This document shows, one piece after another, positions 8,849-17,078 of a stretch of 22,357 nt of DNA (position 1 is its first letter; every line of letters begins with the position of its first letter). The notes under the pieces are model-generated. The model made no database searches. It had not been told where the DNA came from and saw only the letters and a program-made list of their open reading frames with translations. This DNA is from DATAEK01 sp036258055. GTDB lineage: Bacteria > Acidobacteriota > Vicinamibacteria > Vicinamibacterales > 2-12-FULL-66-21. The position numbers were made by a program, and so were the translations under genes. Where the stretch lies: NCBI GenBank assembly GCA_036258055.1, contig DATAEK010000378.1, positions 1-22,357 of the forward strand, in the 5' to 3' direction.

Positions 8849-10099
8849 CTACGTGCGTGGGAGAAGCAATTCCTGATAGAGCCGCACGGTAGCCGCTCCA
8901 GCCGCGGTCCAGGAGAACCGGTCCTCGACGATGGCGCGGCTGCGCTCGCCCATGTCGAGAAGCCGTTCTGGAGTACCGACGGCGCCGCTCAACGCGGCCG
9001 CGAGCGCAGAGGCGTCACCGGGTGGCACGAGCCACCCGTTCACCCCGTTGACGACCTTGTCCGGCAGTCCACCCGCCGCCGTGGCCACGACGGCACGCCG
9101 ATGGGCCATCGCCTCGAGGGTGACGAGCGAGCTCCCCTCGTAGAGCGTTGGATGCGCGAAGAGGGTCGCCGCCTCGTACCAGCCGTGGAGGTCGCGATCG
9201 TCGAGACGGCCGAGGAGGTTCGTGTGGCCGGCGATTCCCGCCTCGTCGATCGCGCGCGCGAGGTGTGCACGGAACGGTCCATCACCGATGATCATCCAAC
9301 GCCATCGGCCCTCTGCCAGAGTGCCGCGCTCGCGGAGCGCGCCGAGCGCGGCGGCGAGGACGTGGAACCCCTTGTTCTGCTCGATCCGGCCGACGCTCAG
9401 GATCACGACCTCGTGCGCGCCGATGCCGGCAGCTTTTCGGACTCTGGGTCCGTCCACCGGCGACGCGAGCGAATCGATCCAGCCGAGATCGAGGGCGTTC
9501 GGAATCACATGAACCCGCTCGGCAGGGACACCCAGGTGCGCGCGCACCGCGGGTTCGAGCACCCGGTCGGTGGCGATGACTGCGTCCGCCGCCCGCGCAC
9601 AGGTCAGCACGGCTCGCCGCAGCGGCAGATAGACCGCGCGCTTCAACCGCGCCCGGCCGGGGTCCGTCGCCCCGAATTCCTCCAGACCCTGTGGATTCAG
9701 CACGAGCGGCGCCGGCGATGATTTCCTGCGGCGCGCGTACCCGAGCACGCTCGCACCGAGGCCGTGCACCACGTCAATCGTTCCGTCTTTCACGAGCTGC
9801 CACGCGACACGACCGGCGCGTTCTCCGAACACCGGATATGCCGTGCTGCGATCGAGGACGGTCGTCCCGCGCCGTCCCGCAAGTGGAAACGTCCGGTAGG
9901 GTACCGTTCGAAGTGTGACTCGCGGGTGAATGGCATCCGGATCGAATCGGCGGCTGCCGGAAGCCGCTCGCGTGATGAGCGTCGTCTCGACGCCCGCGTC
10001 GGCGAGATAGCGCAGCAGATCGTAGACGTGCCTCTCCAGGCCGCCCACGCCGTGCAGCGGAAAGACCGAGCGCGCGACAACAGCGACACGCAGCGTCAT
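8849..10099 (-). CDS. GT4-family (GT-B fold) glycosyltransferase
   Basis: The 416-residue cytosolic or peripheral GT-B enzyme has the N-terminal acceptor domain opening with VAVVARSVFPLHGVGGLERH (Gly-rich loop GVGGLE at about 17-22) and the C-terminal nucleotide-sugar domain. The latter shows SVGRIEQNKG (about 235-244), IIGDGP (about 270-275) and a full EX7E motif, E321 and E329 (EGSSLVTLE), followed by GGLPDKV. These are the hallmarks of retaining GT4 enzymes that use a nucleotide sugar. Donor and acceptor cannot be predicted. The start overlaps the end of the preceding GT4 gene by 4 bases (ATGA), which indicates translational coupling and a shared pathway. Length is normal for the family and I see nothing broken. 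Confidence 0.9.
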   Translation of the reverse strand: MTLRVAVVARSVFPLHGVGGLERHVYDLLRYLADAGVETTLITRAASGSRRFDPDAIHPRVTLRTVPYRTFPLAGRRGTTVLDRSTAYPVFGERAGRVAWQLVKDGTIDVVHGLGASVLGYARRRKSSPAPLVLNPQGLEEFGATDPGRARLKRAVYLPLRRAVLTCARAADAVIATDRVLEPAVRAHLGVPAERVHVIPNALDLGWIDSLASPVDGPRVRKAAGIGAHEVVILSVGRIEQNKGFHVLAAALGALRERGTLAEGRWRWMIIGDGPFRAHLARAIDEAGIAGHTNLLGRLDDRDLHGWYEAATLFAHPTLYEGSSLVTLEAMAHRRAVVATAAGGLPDKVVNGVNGWLVPPGDASALAAALSGAVGTPERLLDMGERSRAIVEDRFSWTAAGAATVRLYQELLLPRT

Positions 10100-11364
10100 C
10101 GCGTAGGGCGGGTTCTCGAAATCAATTCCGCGTAGATGTGTTCGAACCGTTCGGTGACCGACGCCGCATCGAAGAGACGTTCAGCGCGGATCCGCGCCGC
10201 GGCGCCGAGTCGGTGTCGCAGGGTCTCATCGTTCCGAAGCCGCCGCACGTCGTCGGCGAGCTCGTCGGGCGTCGTCGAGAGCAGTCCGGTTTCGCCGGTC
10301 GTGATGATGTCCGCTGTTCCCCCCGTGTTCATGGCGGCGATCGGAATGCCGAGCGCGCTGGCTTCGAGCAGCACGCGGCTCAGTGACTCCGGACCGCGCG
10401 AGGGAAAGATCAGCATCGACGCGTATGCGAGCCAGGCGGTCGCCGACTCCTGCTTCACCCAACCGGTAAAACGGACGTCGCGACCCGAGCGCGCCGCCTG
10501 CGCGGTCATCGCCGATCGGTCCGGACCGTCCCCCACGACGACCAGGGGCCAGTCCAGCCCGGCACGCTCGACAACGCCGATGAGATTCGAGGTGCCCTTG
10601 TTTGGTGCGAGCTTGCCCAGGTAGAGCGCGTACGCGCCCGGCAGTGGTGGGGCGAATCCCGCAGCCCGGGCGCGCAGGTCGGAGACATTCACGGGGTTGG
10701 GGATCACTTCGATCCGGGTGCCGGCCAGCTCAGGAGCGCGCGCGCGCAGATCCGTCGCGATCGTCGAGCTCACCGCCACGACGGCGTCAGCCATCGCAAG
10801 CCCAGTGCGCTTGCGCCGCAGGTTGCCTCGCATGTACGGAATCATGGGCAGCGCCAGCGGCCATGCCGCCCCCGCGCGTGGACGAATGCACTGCGTCATC
10901 ATCCCCGCCGTGCACGCGGGGCACAACGCGTCGTCGTGAAACGTGTAGATCAGATCCGACCAATAGCACACCGGCCAATAGTCACGCACCGTGCAGATCA
11001 CGGGGACATCCGCGCGCCGCGCCGCATCAATCGAGGGCAGCGACGTCAGCACGTGCTGGCCGTGAACGATCTGGATTCGCTCCCGCGAGATGAGCGAGAT
11101 CAGGAAGTCGCCGAGCAGGACGCGCAGCCGCTCGTTCTTGAAATAGTTGCGGACGAACGGGATCGATGGTGCGGCCGCGCCGAACTCGATGACCCGGATG
11201 CCGTCGTACGAGGACGGGTGCGGGCCGTGGTCCGATCCGGGACGGGGTTGGACGACCAGGACCTCATGATTCCGATCGCGTAGCTGACGAGCGAGCTCGT
11301 AGGTGCTCCAGCCCGAACCGCCGCACACCGGCGGGAACGCATCGGTGACAAGCAGGATCCTCAT
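10096..11364 (-). CDS. GT4-family glycosyltransferase with a Cys-containing insertion
   Basis: I take the start as the ATG at 11364, giving 422 residues that begin MRILLVTDAFPP, the usual first strand and Gly-rich loop (VCGGSG, about 13-18). An upstream in-frame start at 11613 would add 83 Arg-, Ser- and Cys-rich residues and run deep into the neighbouring gene, so I reject it. The C-terminal domain has YLGKLAPNKG (about 248-257), VVGDGPD and an EX7E motif at E326 and E334. An N-terminal-domain insertion holds four cysteines, C133, C148, C151 and C159 (with CPAC at 148-151). Cysteine insertions at this place occur in other GT4 enzymes acting on surface polysaccharides and may bind a metal. 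It lies 28 bases after the previous GT4 gene and overlaps the next by 4. No strong Shine-Dalgarno precedes it. Sugar specificity is unknown. Confidence 0.87.
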   Translation of the reverse strand: MRILLVTDAFPPVCGGSGWSTYELARQLRDRNHEVLVVQPRPGSDHGPHPSSYDGIRVIEFGAAAPSIPFVRNYFKNERLRVLLGDFLISLISRERIQIVHGQHVLTSLPSIDAARRADVPVICTVRDYWPVCYWSDLIYTFHDDALCPACTAGMMTQCIRPRAGAAWPLALPMIPYMRGNLRRKRTGLAMADAVVAVSSTIATDLRARAPELAGTRIEVIPNPVNVSDLRARAAGFAPPLPGAYALYLGKLAPNKGTSNLIGVVERAGLDWPLVVVGDGPDRSAMTAQAARSGRDVRFTGWVKQESATAWLAYASMLIFPSRGPESLSRVLLEASALGIPIAAMNTGGTADIITTGETGLLSTTPDELADDVRRLRNDETLRHRLGAAARIRAERLFDAASVTERFEHIYAELISRTRPTR

Positions 11365-11392
11365 GACGATCGCCGAGGGCGGGGCGCAGTGG

Positions 11393-12526
11393 TCAGGATG
11401 GCAGCCCTCGCATCGCGCGGTCGAGCGCCCGGCAGTGGGCGCTCCAACTGTACTCGCGAACCGCGCGCTCGCGAGCGGCGTGCCCGAGACGCTGGCGCAG
11501 GGTCGGATCGAGGAGGCGCTCGAGTGCGTCCGCGAGCGCCTCGGGCGAGTCGTACAGCACGCCCTCCTGCGAGTCACCGACGAGATCGGGCAGACGGCCG
11601 GCGCGCGGTGCAACCACAGGCAGGCCTGCGGACATGTACTCGAAGATCTTCAACGGCGACCAGTAGAAACCGAGCGTCAGCGGTGCGTGCGCGGCGAGAT
11701 CGAACGGCGCGACACCGATATCCGCGGACGCAAGCGCCGCCGGCATCCGGTCGTGAGGCAGCGGACCCGTGAAGACCATGTTGGGAAGTCCTTCGGCGGC
11801 GGCGCGCACTGCGGGCAGCTCTGGACCGTCTCCGACGAACACCGCGGAGACCGGCTTGCCGCGCTGGTGAAGCGTTCTGAGCGCGGCGGCGAGATGGATC
11901 GCTCCGTGCCATTTGCGAAACGCCCCGGCGAAGAGTGCAACCGTACCGGGTGGCCGCGCAAACGGGGCCGGCTCGGTGACATCGGGACGGAAGCGTTCCG
12001 TATCGGCGCCCCATTCGAGCTCGAGCACTTTCGATCGCGGGGTCCCCGCCGGCAGGATCGCGGCGGTCGGGGTGACGATGAGGTCCGCGCGACGGCAGAG
12101 CTGCTCCCGCCAGCGCCGCATCGGCTCGGCGACCAGCGCGCGATCGAGAAGCGCTTTCGGGGATCCAGGGTAGTCGATGACGGGCGCGTTCACCTCGAGC
12201 ACGGTACGCGCGCCGATCGATCGCGCGGCCAGAATTCCCTCACCCCCGAAATTGTAGTAACGCTCGATGATGATCTCCGGCTGCACGAGCTTGGCAACCT
12301 GCCGGACCGCCCGGCTGCGCGCCCAGCGCAGCTCTTTCATCCCCAGAGGTGGGCCCATCGCAATCCAGTGCACGTGATCGTCCGGGAACGGCGAGGATCC
12401 GGGCGCAGCCAGCACGTGCACGTCGTGGCCGAGCGCCGCGAGTCCTTCAGCGACGGCCGTCACGTGCACGGATCCTCCCGTCGTGCCGGGGATGACCTGA
12501 TCGATGGCTGCGTAGAGGATGCGCAT
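11393..12526 (-). CDS. GT4-like glycosyltransferase (SPLKxFEYMxAG subtype)
   Basis: I take the start as the ATG at 12526 (377 residues, MRILYAAIDQ, then the TTGGSVH loop). The longer frame from 12604 would add 26 residues overlapping the methyltransferase gene and does not resemble a GT-B start. The N-terminal domain includes ERYYNFGGEG. The C-terminal domain has LFAGAFRKWHG (about 198-208) in place of the common GRLxxxKG, then VFVGDGPEL. The donor-binding motif is SPLKIFEYMSAG (about 290-301), a well-known GT4 subtype in which only the second Glu (E296) of EX7E is obvious. The gene is 7 bases after the methyltransferase. A GGAGGG at the end of that gene, about 14 bases before the ATG, is a distant ribosome-site candidate. 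The substrate is unknown, but the same subtype occurs in the product of the gene at 13586-14815. Confidence 0.85.
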   Translation of the reverse strand: MRILYAAIDQVIPGTTGGSVHVTAVAEGLAALGHDVHVLAAPGSSPFPDDHVHWIAMGPPLGMKELRWARSRAVRQVAKLVQPEIIIERYYNFGGEGILAARSIGARTVLEVNAPVIDYPGSPKALLDRALVAEPMRRWREQLCRRADLIVTPTAAILPAGTPRSKVLELEWGADTERFRPDVTEPAPFARPPGTVALFAGAFRKWHGAIHLAAALRTLHQRGKPVSAVFVGDGPELPAVRAAAEGLPNMVFTGPLPHDRMPAALASADIGVAPFDLAAHAPLTLGFYWSPLKIFEYMSAGLPVVAPRAGRLPDLVGDSQEGVLYDSPEALADALERLLDPTLRQRLGHAARERAVREYSWSAHCRALDRAMRGLPS

Positions 12527-12533
12527 CGCCGCT

Positions 12534-13586
12534 CTACGCGCCCTCCTTGACCAGCAGCGCAAAGAAGGGTCCCGACGTGATCCGGCCGAAGAGCAGCAGA
12601 TCAAGTTTCATTGCCAGTGACAACGCGCGCAGCGCGGCATATGTCGTCCGGCTGGTGGCGATCTGCTGCTTCGCCCTCGTCCGCGCCTCGCGGATTGCGC
12701 GCGCGTCAACTTCTTCGGCGCCGCCCGCACCGAGGCGACGTGCGGCGCGCCGCGCCATCGCGCGCTCGGCGATCCGCATCAGGATGTTCTCGACGAAGCC
12801 GCCGACGATCGGCGTGTAGAAGCGAATGCGCGTGATCCGAAACCCCGCGTCCGCGACGACCCGCTCGAGATCCGGCACGTCCCGCAGCGGATTCAGATGA
12901 TCGGATTTTCGCAGCCGTTCCTGTCGCATGTCGATCAGCCCGATTCGCTCGAGCTGCCTCGCGAGCGCGTTGATCCAGCGCAGGCCGACCGCAATCGGCG
13001 CATTCTTCCGGACATGGGTGTAGACGAAGAGCGCACCGCCCGGAATGAGAACGCGCCCGGCTTCCTTCAGCATGCCTTGCAGGGCTTCCGGTGAGAGATG
13101 TTCCAGAACGTCCAGCGAGAAGGCTTTGGTGAAGGTGCCATCGGCGAATGGCAGCCGCCGCAGATCGCCCAGCAGCAGATCGACGTCGCGCCGGGCTTCC
13201 TCCGCGAAGTAGGGGCTGATGTCGATGCCGACCGTCGTTGCGTTCCAGTCGCGATTCCAGAGCAGGGCGCGACCGCTGCCGCAGCCGAGATCGACGACGA
13301 GATCCGAGCTCCCGGGCGCGAGAAACTCGCGCAGCATGTCGTTGCGAATCTTCGATCCGAGCAGCGGCGGCGATACCCGCTCGTGGCGCGCGTCGGCGTG
13401 CAGCGCCTCGTCAAGATATTTCGTCTGCTCGCTGAACGCTTCGGCCGGCCGCAGATCGAGGTAATCGGATCCGGCGAGCCGGTAGCTCCGGCCGCACCCC
13501 TCGCAGACAGGTGTTCCGCTGCGGACGACGATGCGAGCGTGGCATTCGGGGCAACGAACCAGCGCGAGGAGTCGGTCGGAAACCAT
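12534..13586 (-). CDS. Class I SAM-dependent methyltransferase with N-terminal zinc-ribbon
   Basis: The 350-residue protein starts with a Trm112-like zinc ribbon: CPEC at 12-15 and CEGC at 28-31. A Rossmann-type methyltransferase domain follows with motif I VVDLGCGSG (about 97-105), the acidic ribose-binding residue in VGIDIS (D122), GDLRRLPF (about 140-147) and FSLDVLEHL (about 156-163), all typical of Methyltransf_11/25 enzymes. The C-terminal 150 residues are helical and basic and do not match a domain I recognise; they may hold the acceptor site or contact the membrane. Its place between two GT4 genes suggests that it methylates a sugar or lipid intermediate, for example as a chain cap, but that is inference. 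The ATG at 13586 overlaps the preceding stop by one base (TGATG). Confidence 0.85.
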   Translation of the reverse strand: MVSDRLLALVRCPECHARIVVRSGTPVCEGCGRSYRLAGSDYLDLRPAEAFSEQTKYLDEALHADARHERVSPPLLGSKIRNDMLREFLAPGSSDLVVDLGCGSGRALLWNRDWNATTVGIDISPYFAEEARRDVDLLLGDLRRLPFADGTFTKAFSLDVLEHLSPEALQGMLKEAGRVLIPGGALFVYTHVRKNAPIAVGLRWINALARQLERIGLIDMRQERLRKSDHLNPLRDVPDLERVVADAGFRITRIRFYTPIVGGFVENILMRIAERAMARRAARRLGAGGAEEVDARAIREARTRAKQQIATSRTTYAALRALSLAMKLDLLLFGRITSGPFFALLVKEGA

Positions 13587-14815
13587 CAGCGGGAGCCGAC
13601 CACCTCGTCGAAGAGCGACTCGAGCCGTTCGGCTCGCCGCGTCCAGGTGTATTGCGGTACCAGATCGAGCGCGGCGCCGCTCAATCGCTCGCCGAGTGCC
13701 GGGTCGCGCGCCAGGCGGCGGATCGCGTCGGCGAGCGCGCCGGCATCCCCTGGGGGCACCAGCAACGCGTCGACGTTATCCGTCAGCACTTCGCGAATCG
13801 CGGGCAGATTCGACGCGACGATCGGCCGGCCGGCCGCCATGTATTCGAAGAGCTTCAGTGGCGACGTGAACCGGGTCGCGATCGCCGACGCCGGGTTCGG
13901 CAGCGCCAGCATCGTCGCTCGCTTCAGCAGCGCTGCAACGGCCGAGGGCGCGACCATCCCCGCGAAGGTTATCCGATGCTCCAAGCCGAGTCGCTGCGCC
14001 AAAGTACGAAGCCGCTCGAGGTCCGGCTCCTGCGGATGCCCGCCCACGATCAGGCCGTCGACCTCGGGTACGCGCGCCAGCGCTTCGATCAGCACGTCTG
14101 CACCCTTCCATGGGTACAAGTGTCCCGCGTAGGCAGCCAGAGGACGCGGATCTGCCGGACCCGTGGTTTCAGAAGGGCGCTGCTCCGCATCCTCGTTCGC
14201 GCGTGGGTTACGCGATGCATCGGCGCTCACGGCGACCCCGTCAGGGATCACCGCAGTCCGTGGGCGTTCACCGAAGCGTTCGATGAGTGCGTCGCGCAAG
14301 CCGCGAGTGATCGTGACATAGCCGTCAGCGTCCCGCCAGACGCGCGCTTCGCGGCGCGTGAGCCGCCGCAGTTTCGAGGCGCTGGGCTTGTCTGCGGTGG
14401 CCAGCAGATCGGGCATGGCCTCGGCGACCTCGGGTGCGTACCCGTGCGACTCGTACACGAGCGGAGGCCGAAGCGCGCGCGGGAGGTGCAGCAGCGTCGA
14501 CGCGACGCCCAGATCGCGGGTCATCACGAGCTGTCCGCGGCCAGTTCGGAGCGTCCGCCCTGCTGCGAAGGCGAGAAACGCAAGCCGGCGCGCGGCCGAT
14601 GGCCCGAGAACCGGTGCAGGCTCGATGTCGAGACCCGGGACGCGCGGGAGACCGTAATAGACGTACGGATCGCGCGCCGGCGTGTGGGTGTCAGGCCTGA
14701 CGATCAAGTGGACCCGATGCCCCCGCGTCACGAGCGCATGGCACGTCTCCATGGTCTGAATCCCGTTGGCGCGCTCGAGCGGAAAGCGGATGTCGGCGAC
14801 GTAAGTGATGTTCAC
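13586..14815 (-). CDS. GT4-family glycosyltransferase
   Basis: The 409-residue GT-B protein starts at GTG 14815, not ATG; the following residues NITYVADIRFPLERANGIQ form the expected first strand and loop. The C-terminal domain shows AYAGHLYPWKG (about 228-238), LIVGGHP, ITFAGMV and TSPLKLFEYMAAG (about 317-329; the retained acid is E324), then VASNLPAIREVL. This is the same donor-site subtype as in the protein encoded at 11393-12526. A polar stretch at about 198-222 (Arg, Asn, Glu, Pro and Thr rich) lies at the linker between the two domains. It starts 7 bases after the membrane-protein gene and its stop overlaps the methyltransferase start by one base, which supports co-translation. It should transfer a sugar from a nucleotide donor on the cytoplasmic side; specificity is not readable. 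Confidence 0.88.
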   Translation of the reverse strand: MNITYVADIRFPLERANGIQTMETCHALVTRGHRVHLIVRPDTHTPARDPYVYYGLPRVPGLDIEPAPVLGPSAARRLAFLAFAAGRTLRTGRGQLVMTRDLGVASTLLHLPRALRPPLVYESHGYAPEVAEAMPDLLATADKPSASKLRRLTRREARVWRDADGYVTITRGLRDALIERFGERPRTAVIPDGVAVSADASRNPRANEDAEQRPSETTGPADPRPLAAYAGHLYPWKGADVLIEALARVPEVDGLIVGGHPQEPDLERLRTLAQRLGLEHRITFAGMVAPSAVAALLKRATMLALPNPASAIATRFTSPLKLFEYMAAGRPIVASNLPAIREVLTDNVDALLVPPGDAGALADAIRRLARDPALGERLSGAALDLVPQYTWTRRAERLESLFDEVVGSR

Positions 14816-14822
14816 GTCGTGC

Positions 14823-16274
14823 TCACTCGCGTTTCATCTTCGTGCGGTAGTACGAATCGCGATCGACGACGTAACGGTAGGCGAGCTGTGGTGCAAGCCG
14901 CGGGATGGTGATGAACGCATCGTAGGCATTGCGACCGAGCTCGAGCTGTTTGCGATCCATCAGCCCCGTACCGAACTCGGCGATCAGCGCAAGGTTCCAC
15001 CACACGCACAGCGCAATCGCAGCGATTGCGCCCAGCCGCAGACGGCTCCCAGCGATCGCCCGCAGACAGACCGACAACCCGATGGCGAGCAGGACCGTCA
15101 GCGCGACGAATCGCCGCTGGCCGAATGCTCCCGCTACGTTCCACGACTGCACGCTTCCTGCGACGTACACCTGAAGCGCGACCATCAGCAGGCCGATCGC
15201 CGCCACCCGGCGCGAATCGCCCTGACCCTTGACCGCCAGCCACACCAGGCCGCCCAGCGCAATGACCGCGATCGGCGTCCAGAAAAAGAATCCATGTGAC
15301 GGCGAGAGGAGGACGTCGAGTGCGTGCGGCGCTCCCCAATCCATCTTCCGAGTGACGTACGACGATGGACCTGGATGCCCGTTGAGCGCGCGGTACGCCA
15401 GGAGCTGAGGCGCGAAGCCGATAGCGAATGCGGCGGCGCCCGCGAGGCCGGCGGCGAGCAACGGTCCGCGCGGCGACCGCGCCCGCACACCACGCGGACG
15501 TCGACACGCGGTGATCGCCCAATCCACCGCCGGGCCCACGGCGAAGAACACGTCCTGTTCGCGCACCATCGCCATGAGCGCGGTCACGAGACCGAGGAGC
15601 ACGAGCTGTGGGATTGCCCACGTCGTGCGCACGTGCATCCAGACCGCGACGAACAACGCCACGGCAAACGCTGAGCAGGCGTGCGACATCGGCGGCGCCA
15701 CGTACATGTAAAAGACCAGCGGCGTGCCCAGCCAAACGATCACGCCCGCGAAGAGTGTCGAGTTGTCGATCGTCGACGATCGCTCCACAGGATCGGACAG
15801 CCGCAGCGCGCGTCGCGCACAGCCGATCGACAGCAAAACTGCCAGGAAGCCGTAGAACGCCGATCCGTAGGCGACAGCGGCGATATACGGGTACGAGTAA
15901 CCGTCAGCAGCGGCCCCGCTCGATCCCTGACGCATCCGCGCGACGAGATCGCCGGCCGCGTAGAACGGCGCCCACAGGATCGCGCAACCGATCGTGCCGA
16001 AATTCGGCCGGCGCCCCGCTTCGGTCTCGCGCTCGAGGAACGTTTCGTGAAAACCCTCAGCCCGGGCGACCTCACGCTCGTAGAAGTGCTGATACTCGTT
16101 TTCGAACGACACGTCCCGGTCGAACCACAACGACCGGAGGTAGGAGAAGTACTCGATCTCGTCCGACGAGTAGATCCGTGGCGTGACCGCCGGCAGTGAC
16201 ACGACGAAGATCGTCGCGAGCACGCCCAGCTCGCGCCGCGACAGCGCCAGAAGTGCGCAGACCCTGTCGATCAC
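14823..16274 (-). CDS. Polytopic membrane protein, GT-C glycosyltransferase-like
   Basis: The 483-residue protein has roughly ten hydrophobic segments. After membrane segment 1 (about 15-30) comes YSSDEIEYFSYLRSLWFDRD with adjacent acids D38 and E39, which resembles the catalytic loop of GT-C transferases. A long polar first loop (about 50-90), REQD in a later loop and the segment LSPSHGFFFWTPI also resemble membrane proteins annotated as GT39-like in Acidobacteriota. I do not see the RYLLP-type motif found in the GT-C protein at 7268-8824, so the family call is less secure. If correct, it adds a sugar from a lipid carrier in the periplasm. The start is GTG 16274, 19 bases after the CPBP gene; no strong Shine-Dalgarno is visible, so the exact start is uncertain. 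It is followed after 7 bases by a GT4 gene. Confidence 0.7.
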   Translation of the reverse strand: MIDRVCALLALSRRELGVLATIFVVSLPAVTPRIYSSDEIEYFSYLRSLWFDRDVSFENEYQHFYEREVARAEGFHETFLERETEAGRRPNFGTIGCAILWAPFYAAGDLVARMRQGSSGAAADGYSYPYIAAVAYGSAFYGFLAVLLSIGCARRALRLSDPVERSSTIDNSTLFAGVIVWLGTPLVFYMYVAPPMSHACSAFAVALFVAVWMHVRTTWAIPQLVLLGLVTALMAMVREQDVFFAVGPAVDWAITACRRPRGVRARSPRGPLLAAGLAGAAAFAIGFAPQLLAYRALNGHPGPSSYVTRKMDWGAPHALDVLLSPSHGFFFWTPIAVIALGGLVWLAVKGQGDSRRVAAIGLLMVALQVYVAGSVQSWNVAGAFGQRRFVALTVLLAIGLSVCLRAIAGSRLRLGAIAAIALCVWWNLALIAEFGTGLMDRKQLELGRNAYDAFITIPRLAPQLAYRYVVDRDSYYRTKMKRE

Positions 16275-16293
16275 CGTGAGGGGAGATGGTATC

Positions 16294-17058
16294 TCACCGC
16301 AGCGCGACGTACTTCACCAGCTGCGCGAGATTGAACACGGCGTGACTGGCCATGGGCGCGACGATGCTGCGGCGTGCCAGGTAGATCGCACCCCAGAGCG
16401 CGCCGAGAACGCCGGTGGCGAGCGCGGCGTCGATGCCTTGTTCGACGTGACCGAGGCCGAAGAACACGCTGTAGACGATCACGCCAACGGCGCCACCGCC
16501 AAGATACTGACCGAAGCGGTGCACGATGAAGCCGCGCTGGGTCTCCTCGCGCACGCCGCCCGCGACCATGGCGACGATAGCGAAGAGGATCGCGTCGCGG
16601 CGGTTGGTCATCAGATCCTCGAGCGGGTTGTGCGGCGGGTGGAGCGACGGGGCGAACGTCAGGATCACCGCGAGCACGAGCACGACCAGCAGGAACACGA
16701 ACGGCACCGTCAGCAGACCGATCCCGACCTCGCGCAGCACCGGCCGGTACCCGATGAGGACATCCCGCGGACGCTCACCGTGCGCCCTGAGGAAGAAGAA
16801 GATGAGGCCGATCACGAGCGCGGCGTCGATCATCGAGACCGTGAACACGAAGGGCGGCGAGAGCTGACCGCCAGCCGTTCGCGACTGCAGACCGACGACT
16901 TTCAGGAGCAGAATGATGCAGACCTGCGACGGGAACCCGGAGCAGACGAAAACTTCGATGAACGCCCCAATCCGCTGGAGCGGCACGATGGACTTCGGCG
17001 CCTCGACGACGGGCGCCGGGAGCGCGTGCGGTTCAGCGGTCGGATCGAGCACACGCAA
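16294..17058 (-). CDS. CPBP-family intramembrane glutamic endopeptidase-like (Abi/CAAX protease) protein
   Basis: The 254-residue membrane protein has about 7-8 hydrophobic segments. Three CPBP motifs are visible in order: paired Glu E171-E172 with R175 in GGVREETQRGF; FGLGH with F200 and H204; and HAVFN with H239 and N243. These are the residues that make the active site of Rce1/Abi-type glutamate proteases. The first motif is EExxR, one residue shorter than the common EExxxR. Known relatives process prenylated proteins, peptides or regulate membrane processes; the substrate here is unknown. The start is uncertain: TTG 17058 gives this length, while a GTG two codons in (17052) is equally possible; GAGGAG lies about 16 bases upstream of the TTG. 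It follows the lipoprotein gene by 20 bases and precedes the GT-C-like gene by 19. Confidence 0.82.
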   Translation of the reverse strand: MRVLDPTAEPHALPAPVVEAPKSIVPLQRIGAFIEVFVCSGFPSQVCIILLLKVVGLQSRTAGGQLSPPFVFTVSMIDAALVIGLIFFFLRAHGERPRDVLIGYRPVLREVGIGLLTVPFVFLLVVLVLAVILTFAPSLHPPHNPLEDLMTNRRDAILFAIVAMVAGGVREETQRGFIVHRFGQYLGGGAVGVIVYSVFFGLGHVEQGIDAALATGVLGALWGAIYLARRSIVAPMASHAVFNLAQLVKYVALR

Positions 17059-17078
17059 ATTGTACTCTGCGTGTCTCC

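Noticed and set aside
11365..11613. N-terminal extension of the GT4 enzyme to 11613
   Set aside because: It would add 83 Arg/Ser/Cys-rich residues overlapping the neighbouring GT4 gene; the family N-terminus begins at MRILLVTD (11364).
13511..14911. Plus-strand open frame of 466 codons across a GT4 gene
   Set aside because: It is an antisense shadow with the same charged composition and no recognisable domain; similar frames at 11303-12550 and 16183-17442 were rejected for the same reason.
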